64,000 bases of DNA from UBA9076 sp964418835 (GTDB lineage Bacteria > Bacillota_I > Bacilli_A > Erysipelotrichales > Erysipelotrichaceae), in the NCBI GenBank assembly GCA_964418835.1, contig CAYQNJ010000001.1, forward strand, positions 124,001-188,000. Reading direction: 5' to 3'. The notes beneath the pieces were generated by a model. That model was given only the letters and a program-made list of their open reading frames with translations. It was not told the origin of the DNA and made no database searches. The position numbers were made by a program, and so were the translations under genes. Position 1 is the stretch's first letter. Each line of letters opens with the position of its first letter. Shown here piece by piece: positions 54,608 through 62,789 of the stretch.

Positions 54608-55447
54608 CTACTTTCTTCTATCAATTAACTTATCGATTAATTCTAATATATACTTAGAATCAAATCCTTCAATATTATTTAATTCATCCTTAATATCATT
54701 ATATAATTCATTCATTAGATTTGTCGCCTCTTCTAATCCAAGAGTAGTAATACTAGTTGTTTTTAAATTTTTTACATCACTATTACTTTTACCTAATTCT
54801 TCACTTGTTGAAGTAACATCTAAAATATCATCTTGTATTTGAAATGCTAAACCTAATTTAAAACCAATATCTTTGAACTTGTCAATCAAATAAAATTTAT
54901 TGCTAATAACACAAGCCATTTGTAATGGTAAAGAAATTAAAGCACCTGTTTTATAATGGTGAATTTTTTGTAGAGTAGTAAAATCAGGATTTTCTCCTTC
55001 TGATTTAATATCAATTTCCTGTCCATAAATCATTCCATTAGCACCACTATAATCTGACATTAATCTAATACATTTTATTAATTTATCACTACTTAAATTA
55101 GTTCTAGATACAACATTAAAGGATTCAGTAAGTAAAGCATCACCTGCAAGAATTGCAGTTGCTTCATCAAATTCAATATGACATGTTTTTCTACCACGTC
55201 TTAATTCATCATCATCCATAGCTGGTAAATCATCATGAATTAAAGAATAAGTATGAATCATTTCAATAGCAACACCTAATTCATCAAGATCCTCTACTTC
55301 AATATTAAAACCTTTAACCGCTTCGAAAAGTAATCTAGGTCTTAACCTTTTTCCTCCTGCAGTTAATGAATATAACATTGCTTCTTTTACCGTACTTTCT
55401 TTAATGTAATCAAGCGTAGTAACTAATTTAGATTCAAAATCATTCAT
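54608..55447 (-). CDS. ispA: Short-chain polyprenyl diphosphate synthase (IspA type)
   Basis: Condenses isopentenyl diphosphate units to geranyl or farnesyl diphosphate, 279 aa. The two Asp-rich motifs are DDLPAMDDDELRRG and QIQDDILD, with GGKRLRPRLLFEA at the N-terminus. Chain length cannot be read with certainty. It overlaps xseB by 8 bases and lies 8 bases before dxs. Confidence 0.94.
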   Translation of the reverse strand: MNDFESKLVTTLDYIKESTVKEAMLYSLTAGGKRLRPRLLFEAVKGFNIEVEDLDELGVAIEMIHTYSLIHDDLPAMDDDELRRGRKTCHIEFDEATAILAGDALLTESFNVVSRTNLSSDKLIKCIRLMSDYSGANGMIYGQEIDIKSEGENPDFTTLQKIHHYKTGALISLPLQMACVISNKFYLIDKFKDIGFKLGLAFQIQDDILDVTSTSEELGKSNSDVKNLKTTSITTLGLEEATNLMNELYNDIKDELNNIEGFDSKYILELIDKLIDRRK

Positions 55448-55628
55448 TTACAACTTCCTCAACTTTTAATTCAAATTCTTTAAGCTGTTTATCACAATCT
55501 TTCGCCAGTTTTAAACCCTCTTCAAATAATTTAATAGTTTCATCAAGTGGTTGTTCGTTCTTTTCTAATAAACCAACAATTTGCTCTAGTCTTTCCATTG
55601 CTTGTTCAAACGTTTTATTTTCTTCCAT
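55440..55628 (-). CDS. xseB: Exodeoxyribonuclease VII small subunit
   Basis: 62-aa helical protein with the XseB pattern TFEQAMERLEQIVGLLEKNEQPLDETIKLFEEGLKLAKDC (split over about residues 7-47). It forms the complex with XseA that degrades single-stranded DNA from both ends. It overlaps xseA by 14 bases and ispA by 8. Confidence 0.95.
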   Translation of the reverse strand: MEENKTFEQAMERLEQIVGLLEKNEQPLDETIKLFEEGLKLAKDCDKQLKEFELKVEEVVNE

Positions 55629-56949
55629 AATTTACCTCATTTACTTTCACATTTAATTCACCATCATTTAATAAAACTTTTAACTCATCATTAACATTAA
55701 TATCATTAATACTATTTAATACTTTATTGTCTTTAAATGTTACAGAGTACCCTCTTTGCAACACTTTTAGTGGCGAGTATGCATCTAATAATTGTATATT
55801 CTTTAATACTCTTTCATTTTTAAGTTTAATACTGTGAGTTATTGAAGCTTTCATACTATTTTGAGATAATTTAATCTTTTTATCATATTGATTAACCATA
55901 TCTTGAATAATATTTTTAAATTCATTCACAATTATAGACAACTCAGATTTACGCTTTTCTAGTATTGGATGAATTAATAATAATTGTTTACTAACCATAT
56001 CTAGTTGAAGTTGCTTTTGTTCATATAACTTCATTGGATTCATAAAAACGTATGAAGACTTCATTTTATTTAATAGATTTTTATTTAAATCAATTCTATT
56101 TCTTAGATAATTAATTGATCTATCCTTTAAACTATTTATATTATTTCTAACTTCTTGTATATTAGGTGTCGCAAGTTCTGCGGCACCAGTAGGAGTTGGA
56201 GCTCTTTTATCCACCACATAATCAACAATAGTTATATCTACTTCATGTCCTACACCACTTATAATTGGTGTATTCATTTTAAATATTTCTCTTGCAAGAG
56301 TTTCATTATTAAAAGACCATAAATCTTCAATCGATCCTCCACCTCTTACAATTAATACTACATCTAAATTTAAACTATCAACTAATTTTATAGCTTTTAT
56401 CAATTGTTCACTAGAACCTTCCCCTTGAACTAGTACAGGTATTTCTTTTATGGTAACTACTGGCCATCTTCTAGTGATTGTACTTATAACATCTTCTCTT
56501 GCGGCTGTATTCCTTCCTGTAATTAATCCAATAGTTTTTGGATACTTAGGTATACTTTTCTTTTTAGAAATATCAAACAATCCTTCTTGATTTAGTTTGT
56601 TTTTAAGCTGTTCAAATTGTAAATATAAATCACCCAAGCCATCAAGTTTCATATTTGTAACATATAGTTGTAATTGACCACTAGCTTCAAATATTGAAGT
56701 ATTGCATTTAACTAACACCTTATCCCCTTCTTTTGGAATAAAGTTAATTTTTGAAGCACTGCTTTTAAACATAACACAACTCATACGAGCCTTTTCATCT
56801 TTTAAAGTAAAGTACCAATGACCACTTCTATGGTTTGTAAAATTACTTATCTCACCTTGAACTATTATGTTTTGTAAATAGATATCAGAATCAAGTTTAT
56901 TTTTAAGATAATAAGCAAGTTCACTGATTTTTAAGATACTCTTACTCAT
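55615..56949 (-). CDS. xseA: Exodeoxyribonuclease VII large subunit
   Basis: 444-aa catalytic subunit. It has an N-terminal OB-fold (residues about 1-105, IIVQGEISNFTNHRSGHWYFTLKDEKARMSCVMF), then GLITGRNTAAREDVISTITRRWP, VLIVRGGGSIEDLWSFN and GVGHEVDITIVDYVVDKRAPTPTGAAELATP, followed by a coiled-coil region and the C-terminal RGYSVTFKD segment. It overlaps nusB by four bases and xseB by 14. folD, often between nusB and xseA, is absent. Confidence 0.97.
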   Translation of the reverse strand: MSKSILKISELAYYLKNKLDSDIYLQNIIVQGEISNFTNHRSGHWYFTLKDEKARMSCVMFKSSASKINFIPKEGDKVLVKCNTSIFEASGQLQLYVTNMKLDGLGDLYLQFEQLKNKLNQEGLFDISKKKSIPKYPKTIGLITGRNTAAREDVISTITRRWPVVTIKEIPVLVQGEGSSEQLIKAIKLVDSLNLDVVLIVRGGGSIEDLWSFNNETLAREIFKMNTPIISGVGHEVDITIVDYVVDKRAPTPTGAAELATPNIQEVRNNINSLKDRSINYLRNRIDLNKNLLNKMKSSYVFMNPMKLYEQKQLQLDMVSKQLLLIHPILEKRKSELSIIVNEFKNIIQDMVNQYDKKIKLSQNSMKASITHSIKLKNERVLKNIQLLDAYSPLKVLQRGYSVTFKDNKVLNSINDINVNDELKVLLNDGELNVKVNEVNYGRK

Positions 56950-57317
56950 AGCTTATCTAATACACTGTTTATTAGTTTATAGGCATCATCATCACAGTAT
57001 TTTTTTGCAAGTACTATTGCTTCATCAATAATAACTGAAGCATAAGCTGTCTTATTTTCAAATTCGCTACAACCCATTAATAAAATAGCTTGTTCTAAAT
57101 AACCCAATCTATCAAATGAATAATCATTCATAACTTGGTTAATATATCCTATATATCTTTCTTTGTTTTCTACACTTCCGTAAATTAATATTTTTGCAAA
57201 ATCATCTATATCATTGGCATTGAATACATCCTCAATTGATTCTTCAATATCCTTATTACAAATTAAATTTTGGTATATACAAATCATGGAATTTTCACGT
57301 ATTGTATGTCGATTCAT
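56946..57317 (-). CDS. nusB: Transcription antitermination factor NusB
   Basis: 123-aa all-helical RNA-binding protein used in rRNA antitermination. It has the NusB layout: an N-terminal basic helix (TIRENSMICIYQNL), then SFDRLGYLEQAILLMGCSEF and ASVIIDEAIVLAKKYCDDDAYKLINSVLDKL. The ATG at 57317 is 3-5 bases from GGAGG; an in-frame GTG at 57329 lies before that site. It heads the operon nusB-xseA-xseB-ispA-dxs-recN-dinB-xerD-deoB. Confidence 0.93.
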   Translation of the reverse strand: MNRHTIRENSMICIYQNLICNKDIEESIEDVFNANDIDDFAKILIYGSVENKERYIGYINQVMNDYSFDRLGYLEQAILLMGCSEFENKTAYASVIIDEAIVLAKKYCDDDAYKLINSVLDKL

Positions 57318-57336
57318 ATGTTCCTCCACTTGTAAT

Positions 57337-57366
57337 ATTTTACCATGAAATTAAGTATTTTGTTAA
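57337..57366 (-). promoter_or_regulatory. Promoter of the nusB operon
   Basis: On the minus strand TTAACA (57366-57361), an 18-base spacer and TAAAAT (57342-57337) preceded by TGG, an extended -10. Confidence 0.7.
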
Positions 57367-57385
57367 TATGTGTAATTAGGTTATA

Positions 57386-57394
57386 TGTTATACT
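57386..57394 (+). promoter_or_regulatory. Extended -10 promoter of the DUF5662 gene
   Basis: TGT then TATACT (57389-57394). It ends 9 bases before the ATG, leaving a leader of only a few bases. Confidence 0.55.
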
Positions 57395-57403
57395 TATAAA
57401 GAT

Positions 57404-57949
57404 ATGGAAAAGATGTCTTACTTAGAAAAATTTATAAAACATTTTATAACTATTACAAAACATAAAATACTAGTAGGTAAATATTGTTTTAAACTTGGAC
57501 TATATAAACAAGGATTATTACATGACTTATCTAAATATAGTGCTATTGAATTTTTAGCTGGCGTTAAATACTTTCAAGGATATAGATCTCCAATTGATAG
57601 AGAAAAAGAAATCATTGGTTATTCAAAGGCATGGCTACATCATAAAGGTAGAAATAAGCATCACTGGGAATACTGGTATGATTTTACTTATAATGGATAT
57701 GGACCAATTAAGATGCCAATAAATTATATATGTGAAATGATATGTGATCGTATTGCCGCAACTAAAGTATATTTAAAAGAAAACTATAAAGATGATAGTG
57801 CTTATATATATTTCACAACAAGAATAGACTATACACCTATGCATAAACAAACATTAGAAACAACAAAAAGATTCTTAGGGTATATAAAAGATTATGGTGA
57901 ATTAGAAGGATTTAAAATGATAAAAGAAGAATTAAAAAACTCTCAATAA
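57404..57949 (+). CDS. DUF5662 family protein
   Basis: 181-aa soluble protein matching the DUF5662 pattern, with a His/Asp-rich core (GLLHDLSKYSAIEF, KAWLHHKGRNKHHWEYW, MPINYICEMICDRIAA) that looks like a metal site related to HD-type folds. Function is unknown. No Shine-Dalgarno precedes the ATG and the extended -10 lies 9 bases upstream, so translation is probably near-leaderless. A second ATG at 57413 is the alternative start. Confidence 0.8.
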   Translation: MEKMSYLEKFIKHFITITKHKILVGKYCFKLGLYKQGLLHDLSKYSAIEFLAGVKYFQGYRSPIDREKEIIGYSKAWLHHKGRNKHHWEYWYDFTYNGYGPIKMPINYICEMICDRIAATKVYLKENYKDDSAYIYFTTRIDYTPMHKQTLETTKRFLGYIKDYGELEGFKMIKEELKNSQ

Positions 57950-57961
57950 TTTGAGAGTTTT
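57936..57961. terminator. Bidirectional terminator between DUF5662 and guaB
   Basis: An 11-bp perfect stem (57936-57946 with 57951-57961) with a 4-base loop and A/T-rich flanks overlaps both convergent gene ends. Confidence 0.8.
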
Positions 57962-59462
57962 ATTGTGCTGAAGAACTTTCTTTTACTATGACATCATGAG
58001 CTCCACCTTCAACTATTGAAGTAGCAGATACACGTGTTAGTTTAGCTTTATTTTGTAGTTCAATTATTGATAATGCACCACAATTACACATTGTTGATTT
58101 AATCTTTGCAAGAGTTGTAGCAACATTATCTTTTAAGTAACCAGCATATGGAACATAAGAATCTACACCTTCTTCAAATGATAATTTGTTATCTCCACCT
58201 AAATCATATCTTTGCCAGTTTCTAGCTCTATTGCTACCTTCACCCCAATACTCTTTTACAAAGTTTCCATTAACCATTAATTTATTTGTAGGAGACTCTT
58301 CAAATCTAGAGAAGTATCTACCTAACATTACAAAGTCTGACCCCATAGCTAATGCTAATGTAATGTGATAATCATAAACAATACCACCATCAGAACATAT
58401 AGGAATATAAACACCATGTTTTTTAAAGTATTCATCTCTAGCTTTAGCAACTTCAATAACAGATGTTGCTTGTCCTCTACCTATACCTTTTGTTTCTCTA
58501 GTAATACAAATTGAACCACCACCAATACCAACTTTTATAAAATCGGCACCTGCATCAGCCAAAAACTTAAATCCTTCTTCATCAACAACATTTCCAGCTC
58601 CAACCTTCACTTCTTCTCCATAAGTTTCTTTTATCCACTTAATAGTAAGTGATTGCCATTCACTAAAACCTTCTGATGAATCTATACAAAGAATATCAAC
58701 TCCAGCATCTAATAAAGCTGGAACTCTTTCCTTATAATCTCTAGTATTAATACCAGCACCAACTATATATCTTTTTTCACTATCTAATAATTCAGTAGGA
58801 TTATCCTTATGGCTATCATAATCTTTTCTAAACACTAAATAACAAAGATTATCATCTTTATCAACTACTGGTAATGTATTTAGTTTATGGTCCCATATAA
58901 TATCATTACACTCACTTAGTGTATTGGTATCTCTTGCATAAACTAACTTAGAAAATGGTGTCATAAATTCAATTACTTTAGTATTTACATCCATTCTACT
59001 AATTCTATAATCTCTACTAGTTACTAAACCTAATAACTTAGAATTACTTTTACCATCAATTGTGACAGGCATTGTACTATGACCTGTTTTTTCTTTTAAG
59101 TTTAATACATCTTGTAAAGTTGATTCTGGTGTAAGGTTTGAGTCACTTACTACAAACCCTGCTTTATAATTTTTAACTCTAGAAACCATCGCAGCTTGTG
59201 ATTCTATTGATTGAGAACCAAAAATAAAAGATACTCCGCCTTCTTTTGCTAAAGCTATTCCCATTTTATCTCCAGATACAGATTGCATTATTGCAGATAC
59301 TAATGGAATATTTAAACTAATCGAAGGTTTTTCCCCAACCTTATATTTTACTAATGGTGTTTTTAGCGATACATTTGTAGGAATACAAGTAGAATCTGAA
59401 TAACCAGGTACTAGAAGATACTCACTAAATGTATGACTAGGTGAATCATAATATGTTGCCAT
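57960..59462 (-). CDS. guaB: IMP dehydrogenase, Tritrichomonas foetus-like type
   Basis: Oxidises IMP to XMP, the first step to GTP. The 500-aa protein has a TIM barrel split by two CBS domains (about residues 95-220). The catalytic Cys is C319 in GGGSICITRETKGIGRGQAT and the flap has R418-Y419 in ARNWQRYDLGGDNKLSFEEG. These positions coincide with the residue numbers I recall for T. foetus IMPDH (C319, R418, Y419). The C-terminal CNCGALSI and SIVEGGAHDVIVK blocks also match that enzyme as I remember it. The usual bacterial GuaB differs in the C-terminal third. GGAGG precedes the ATG. Confidence 0.93.
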   Translation of the reverse strand: MATYYDSPSHTFSEYLLVPGYSDSTCIPTNVSLKTPLVKYKVGEKPSISLNIPLVSAIMQSVSGDKMGIALAKEGGVSFIFGSQSIESQAAMVSRVKNYKAGFVVSDSNLTPESTLQDVLNLKEKTGHSTMPVTIDGKSNSKLLGLVTSRDYRISRMDVNTKVIEFMTPFSKLVYARDTNTLSECNDIIWDHKLNTLPVVDKDDNLCYLVFRKDYDSHKDNPTELLDSEKRYIVGAGINTRDYKERVPALLDAGVDILCIDSSEGFSEWQSLTIKWIKETYGEEVKVGAGNVVDEEGFKFLADAGADFIKVGIGGGSICITRETKGIGRGQATSVIEVAKARDEYFKKHGVYIPICSDGGIVYDYHITLALAMGSDFVMLGRYFSRFEESPTNKLMVNGNFVKEYWGEGSNRARNWQRYDLGGDNKLSFEEGVDSYVPYAGYLKDNVATTLAKIKSTMCNCGALSIIELQNKAKLTRVSATSIVEGGAHDVIVKESSSAQ

Positions 59463-59488
59463 CTATTTTCCTCCATTATTTATTTAGA

Positions 59489-59517
59489 ATTATAGGTCAA
59501 ATACTATTTAAAGTAAA
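59489..59517 (-). promoter_or_regulatory. guaB promoter
   Basis: On the minus strand TTTACT (59517-59512), a 17-base spacer and TATAAT (59494-59489), upstream of the GGAGG site. Confidence 0.65.
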
Positions 59518-59527
59518 GGTGTTTATA

Positions 59528-59536
59528 TGCTATAAT
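59528..59536 (+). promoter_or_regulatory. Extended -10 promoter of proS
   Basis: TGC followed by TATAAT (59531-59536). A short leader with TGAGG precedes the ATG at 59559. No T-box fits in this interval. Confidence 0.6.
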
Positions 59537-59558
59537 CTCCATTAATGAGGTAAAAATT

Positions 59559-61256
59559 ATGAAATTAAAAAACAGTTTCTTTTACACCTTAAGAGAAAAT
59601 GTAAAAGATGAAGATTCAAATAGTGGAAATCTACTTGTTAGAGGTGGATTTATTAAAAAAAGTAGCTCTGGAGTATACATGATGTTACCACTTGGTAAAA
59701 AGGTAATAGATAACATAGAAAGTATAGTTAGAGATGAAATGAATAAAGCAGATTCACAAGAAGTAACCATGCCTTGTTTAATCTCTGAAGATTATTATAT
59801 AGCAAGTGGAAGACGTGAAGGTTTTGGATCAAGTATGTTTTCTTTGAAAGATAGATTTAATAAACCTTTTGTGCTAGGTCCAACCCACGAAGAATTATTT
59901 GCTGTTGCTGCGTCTATGAAAATAAGGTCTTATAAAGATTTACCTTTCTCTTTATACCAAATACAAACTAAGTTTAGAGATGAACCTAGACCAAGATTTG
60001 GTTTGATTAGAGTTAGAGAATTCATAATGAAGGATGCATATACATTTGATAAAGATGAAGAAGGATTAAATATTTCTTATAAAAAACAATTTAATGCTTA
60101 TAAAAATATTATGGATAGATTACATCTAGATTATAGAATTGTTACTGCTGATACTGGTATTATGGGTGGATTATTATCAGAAGAATTCCAAGCAGTTACA
60201 GATATAGGTGAAGATATATTAGTTCTTTGTGATACATGTGATTACGCTTCTAATATTGAAGTTGCTAAATGTGTTAATGATCCAAAAGAAAAAGAAGTTG
60301 AATTGCCATTAGAATTAGTATTTACACCAAATTCTAAAACTATTGAAGAAGTATCTTCTTTTATGGGATTACAACCAGAATCATTTGTAAAAACATTAAT
60401 TTATCTAATTGATGGAACTCCTTATGGTGTGATGGTAAAAGGTAATAGAGATGTTAATGAAGTTAAATTAAGAAAACTATTTAACGCTACTACTGTAGAG
60501 CTTGCTGATGCTGAAACAGTTGTTCAAGTAACTAATGCCCCTGTTGGCTTTGCAGGACCAATAGATATTAAATGTCCTATTGTAATGGATGAAGAAGTTT
60601 CATTTATGTCTAACTTCATAATAGGCGCTAATAAAGCAGATCATCATTATAAAAATACAAATCATAAAGACTTTGAAGTAGAAGTAATAAGTGATATAAG
60701 AAATGTACAAGAAAATGATATTTGTCCTAATTGTGGTGGTAAAATTACATTTAAAAAAGGAATAGAATGTGGAAATACATTTAAGTTGGGTACAAAATAT
60801 TCTAAAGCACTTGATTTAGAGTATTTAGATGCCAATAATCACACAAATTTAGTTTGGATGGGTAGTTATGGCATTGGTCTTGGAAGATGCATGGCAGCCC
60901 TTGTAGAGCAAAATAACGATGACAAAGGAATTAAATGGCCAGTTAATATAGCACCTTATAAAGTTTGTATAGTAATTATTAATTCTAAGGATGATGTTCA
61001 AAATGAACTTGGGAACACTTTATATAATAAACTTAACGATATGAATATCGATGTGTTATTGGATGATAGAGATGAAAGACCTGGAGTAAAGTTTAAAGAT
61101 ATGGAATTAATTGGTATCCCATTAAGAATTACAGTTGGTAAAAAAGCAATTGATAATATAGTAGAAATAAAATCAAGAGATGAGAGTATCAATATAGAAT
61201 TAGAAGTAGATAATTTAGAAGAATATTTAAATAATTGGTTGATAGAAAATAAGTAG
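59559..61256 (+). CDS. proS: Prolyl-tRNA synthetase (bacterial type with insertion domain)
   Basis: Class II synthetase of 565 aa. Motifs include GVYMMLPLGKKVIDNIE, LGPTHEELFA, QIQTKFRDEPRPRFGLIRVREFIMKDAY and GSYGIGLGRCMAALVEQ. The central insertion (about residues 225-395), which normally edits Ala-tRNA(Pro), is present (SKTIEEVSSFMGL, VMVKGNRDVNEVKLRKL). The anticodon-binding domain closes the protein. The C-x2-C pairs at CDTCDYAS and CPNCGGKI flank the insertion. Confidence 0.97.
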   Translation: MKLKNSFFYTLRENVKDEDSNSGNLLVRGGFIKKSSSGVYMMLPLGKKVIDNIESIVRDEMNKADSQEVTMPCLISEDYYIASGRREGFGSSMFSLKDRFNKPFVLGPTHEELFAVAASMKIRSYKDLPFSLYQIQTKFRDEPRPRFGLIRVREFIMKDAYTFDKDEEGLNISYKKQFNAYKNIMDRLHLDYRIVTADTGIMGGLLSEEFQAVTDIGEDILVLCDTCDYASNIEVAKCVNDPKEKEVELPLELVFTPNSKTIEEVSSFMGLQPESFVKTLIYLIDGTPYGVMVKGNRDVNEVKLRKLFNATTVELADAETVVQVTNAPVGFAGPIDIKCPIVMDEEVSFMSNFIIGANKADHHYKNTNHKDFEVEVISDIRNVQENDICPNCGGKITFKKGIECGNTFKLGTKYSKALDLEYLDANNHTNLVWMGSYGIGLGRCMAALVEQNNDDKGIKWPVNIAPYKVCIVIINSKDDVQNELGNTLYNKLNDMNIDVLLDDRDERPGVKFKDMELIGIPLRITVGKKAIDNIVEIKSRDESINIELEVDNLEEYLNNWLIENK

Positions 61257-61274
61257 GTTACCCCTACTTATTTT
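61246..61274. terminator. Bidirectional terminator between proS and the PHP gene
   Basis: A 12-bp perfect stem (61246-61257 with 61263-61274) with a 5-base loop contains the proS stop and lies at the convergent PHP gene end. Confidence 0.85.
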
Positions 61275-62017
61275 AATTTGTCTTCTACTTTTAAATCTAA
61301 TTCTTTTGCAAAATCTAAAGCTCTTTGATAATTTTCATCCACAAGTTCATTTGGTCTATGTGCATCAGAATTAATTAAATACCTTAAATTATAATCCTTA
61401 GATATCCTAAATGCATTTTTATCAGGATATCTTTTATTTACTCTTAGTCCATTCATATTTATTTCCACAGGTATATCGTTATCTTGGCATGATTTAAATA
61501 TCTTTCTCATAACTAGATCACTTTTATCATCCCAAATATTGTTATTATATGAATTTAACACTAAATCAGGATGTGCAATAAAATCAAATAAGCCAGTATT
61601 TAACGCTTCTGTAACCTCATTTGCATAAACTAACATGTCTTCATAACTTTTTTCATTAAAAACATCAATCTCTTTAAGTTTACCTGCTTTATGATGACCT
61701 AAAATCAATAAGTTATATCCATATTTTTCTTTAAACATAATATAGTCATCTAAAGAATCTTTATAGTACTCACATTCAAAACCTTTTATTATTTCAATTT
61801 TATCTTTATACTTATTAATTACTCTATTAAAATCTTTATCATATAAATAAAAATCTTCCCAACTCATTCTATTTCTTTCTGAATTATCTCTTAAAGGAAC
61901 ATGTTCTGTAATTGCTATTGTTTTTAAACCTTTAGAAATAGCTTCTAATACAAAATCTTCTATTTCTCCTGTTCCATGTCTGCACCATTTAGTATGTGTG
62001 TGATAGTTTCTTTTCAT
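61268..62017 (-). CDS. PHP-domain phosphoesterase (histidinol-phosphatase-like)
   Basis: 249-aa metal-dependent PHP protein. Metal ligands are visible in HTHTKWCRHGTGEIEDFV, ITEHVPL, IKGFECEY, ILGHHKAG, DFIAHPDLVL and INSDAHRPNEL. The fold is shared by histidinol phosphatase HisK and other phosphoesterases; no his genes are nearby, so the substrate is open. The ATG at 62017 is chosen from the family N-terminus. It has no Shine-Dalgarno and sits 7 bases after a TATAAT, suggesting a leaderless mRNA. Confidence 0.85.
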   Translation of the reverse strand: MKRNYHTHTKWCRHGTGEIEDFVLEAISKGLKTIAITEHVPLRDNSERNRMSWEDFYLYDKDFNRVINKYKDKIEIIKGFECEYYKDSLDDYIMFKEKYGYNLLILGHHKAGKLKEIDVFNEKSYEDMLVYANEVTEALNTGLFDFIAHPDLVLNSYNNNIWDDKSDLVMRKIFKSCQDNDIPVEINMNGLRVNKRYPDKNAFRISKDYNLRYLINSDAHRPNELVDENYQRALDFAKELDLKVEDKLK

Positions 62018-62024
62018 ATTATTA

Positions 62025-62030
62025 ATTATA
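62025..62030 (-). promoter_or_regulatory. -10 element for a probably leaderless PHP gene mRNA
   Basis: TATAAT on the minus strand ends 7 bases before the ATG at 62017. The -35 region is weak. Confidence 0.5.
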
Positions 62031-62058
62031 ATCAAATAAAGTTAATTATTAAATGATT

Positions 62059-62715
62059 TTACTTTATCTCTGTTTTAATTACATCATCAAGTAATGTAGT
62101 ATCTTTTAATAAACTTAATACATCATCATAGTTTAAATACTTTATTTGAAGAGTTATATAACATATTCCATCATTATCGAACCTGAAAGAAATGTCTTTA
62201 ATCGTTATCTTATAATTATTTATTTGATCTATTATTCTTGAAACTATTGTTTGATAATTCTTTGTGGTAATAATTAAAATAATTTCATTTGCATCTTTTA
62301 CATAATGTTCCAATTTAAATAACCATTTTAATGTTACATAAACTACAAATGTTGAAAATATTGCAATTAAATATTCTGATGAAGCTATAGCTATACCAAT
62401 ACACGCAACAATCCATAAACTAGCTGCTGTAGTTAAGCCAGTAATTCTATTTTCATCTTTCATTATCGTTCCTGCACCAATAAATCCAATTCCAGAAACT
62501 ACCTGTGCAGCCATTCTAAAAGGATCGTTTCCTGAACCAGGATTTTTAATATAATAGCTTACTGATATCAATTGAACAATGCACGAACCTATACAAACTA
62601 AAACATGTGTTCTTAACCCCGCTGCACTTTTAACATTTTCCCTTTCATAACCTATTAATCCACCCAATAACGCAGCTAAAATTATCGAAAATGCAAATCT
62701 AAAATAATTATCCAT
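62059..62715 (-). CDS. MgtC/SapB family membrane protein
   Basis: 218-aa protein with five N-terminal helices carrying the MgtC block (LLGGLIGYERENVKSAAGLRTHVLVCIGS, GIGFIGAGTIMKDENRITGLTTAASLW) and a soluble ACT-like C-terminal domain (about residues 145-218). Family members affect magnesium homeostasis and ATP synthase activity. The ATG at 62715 is 9 bases from AAAGGA; other in-frame ATGs upstream are closer to or before that site. Confidence 0.9.
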   Translation of the reverse strand: MDNYFRFAFSIILAALLGGLIGYERENVKSAAGLRTHVLVCIGSCIVQLISVSYYIKNPGSGNDPFRMAAQVVSGIGFIGAGTIMKDENRITGLTTAASLWIVACIGIAIASSEYLIAIFSTFVVYVTLKWLFKLEHYVKDANEIILIITTKNYQTIVSRIIDQINNYKITIKDISFRFDNDGICYITLQIKYLNYDDVLSLLKDTTLLDDVIKTEIK

Positions 62716-62789
62716 ATACATACATCCTTTAACATTAATTATACCAATATAAAAAGACATACGCATCATTAACGTATGTCTAATAATTA

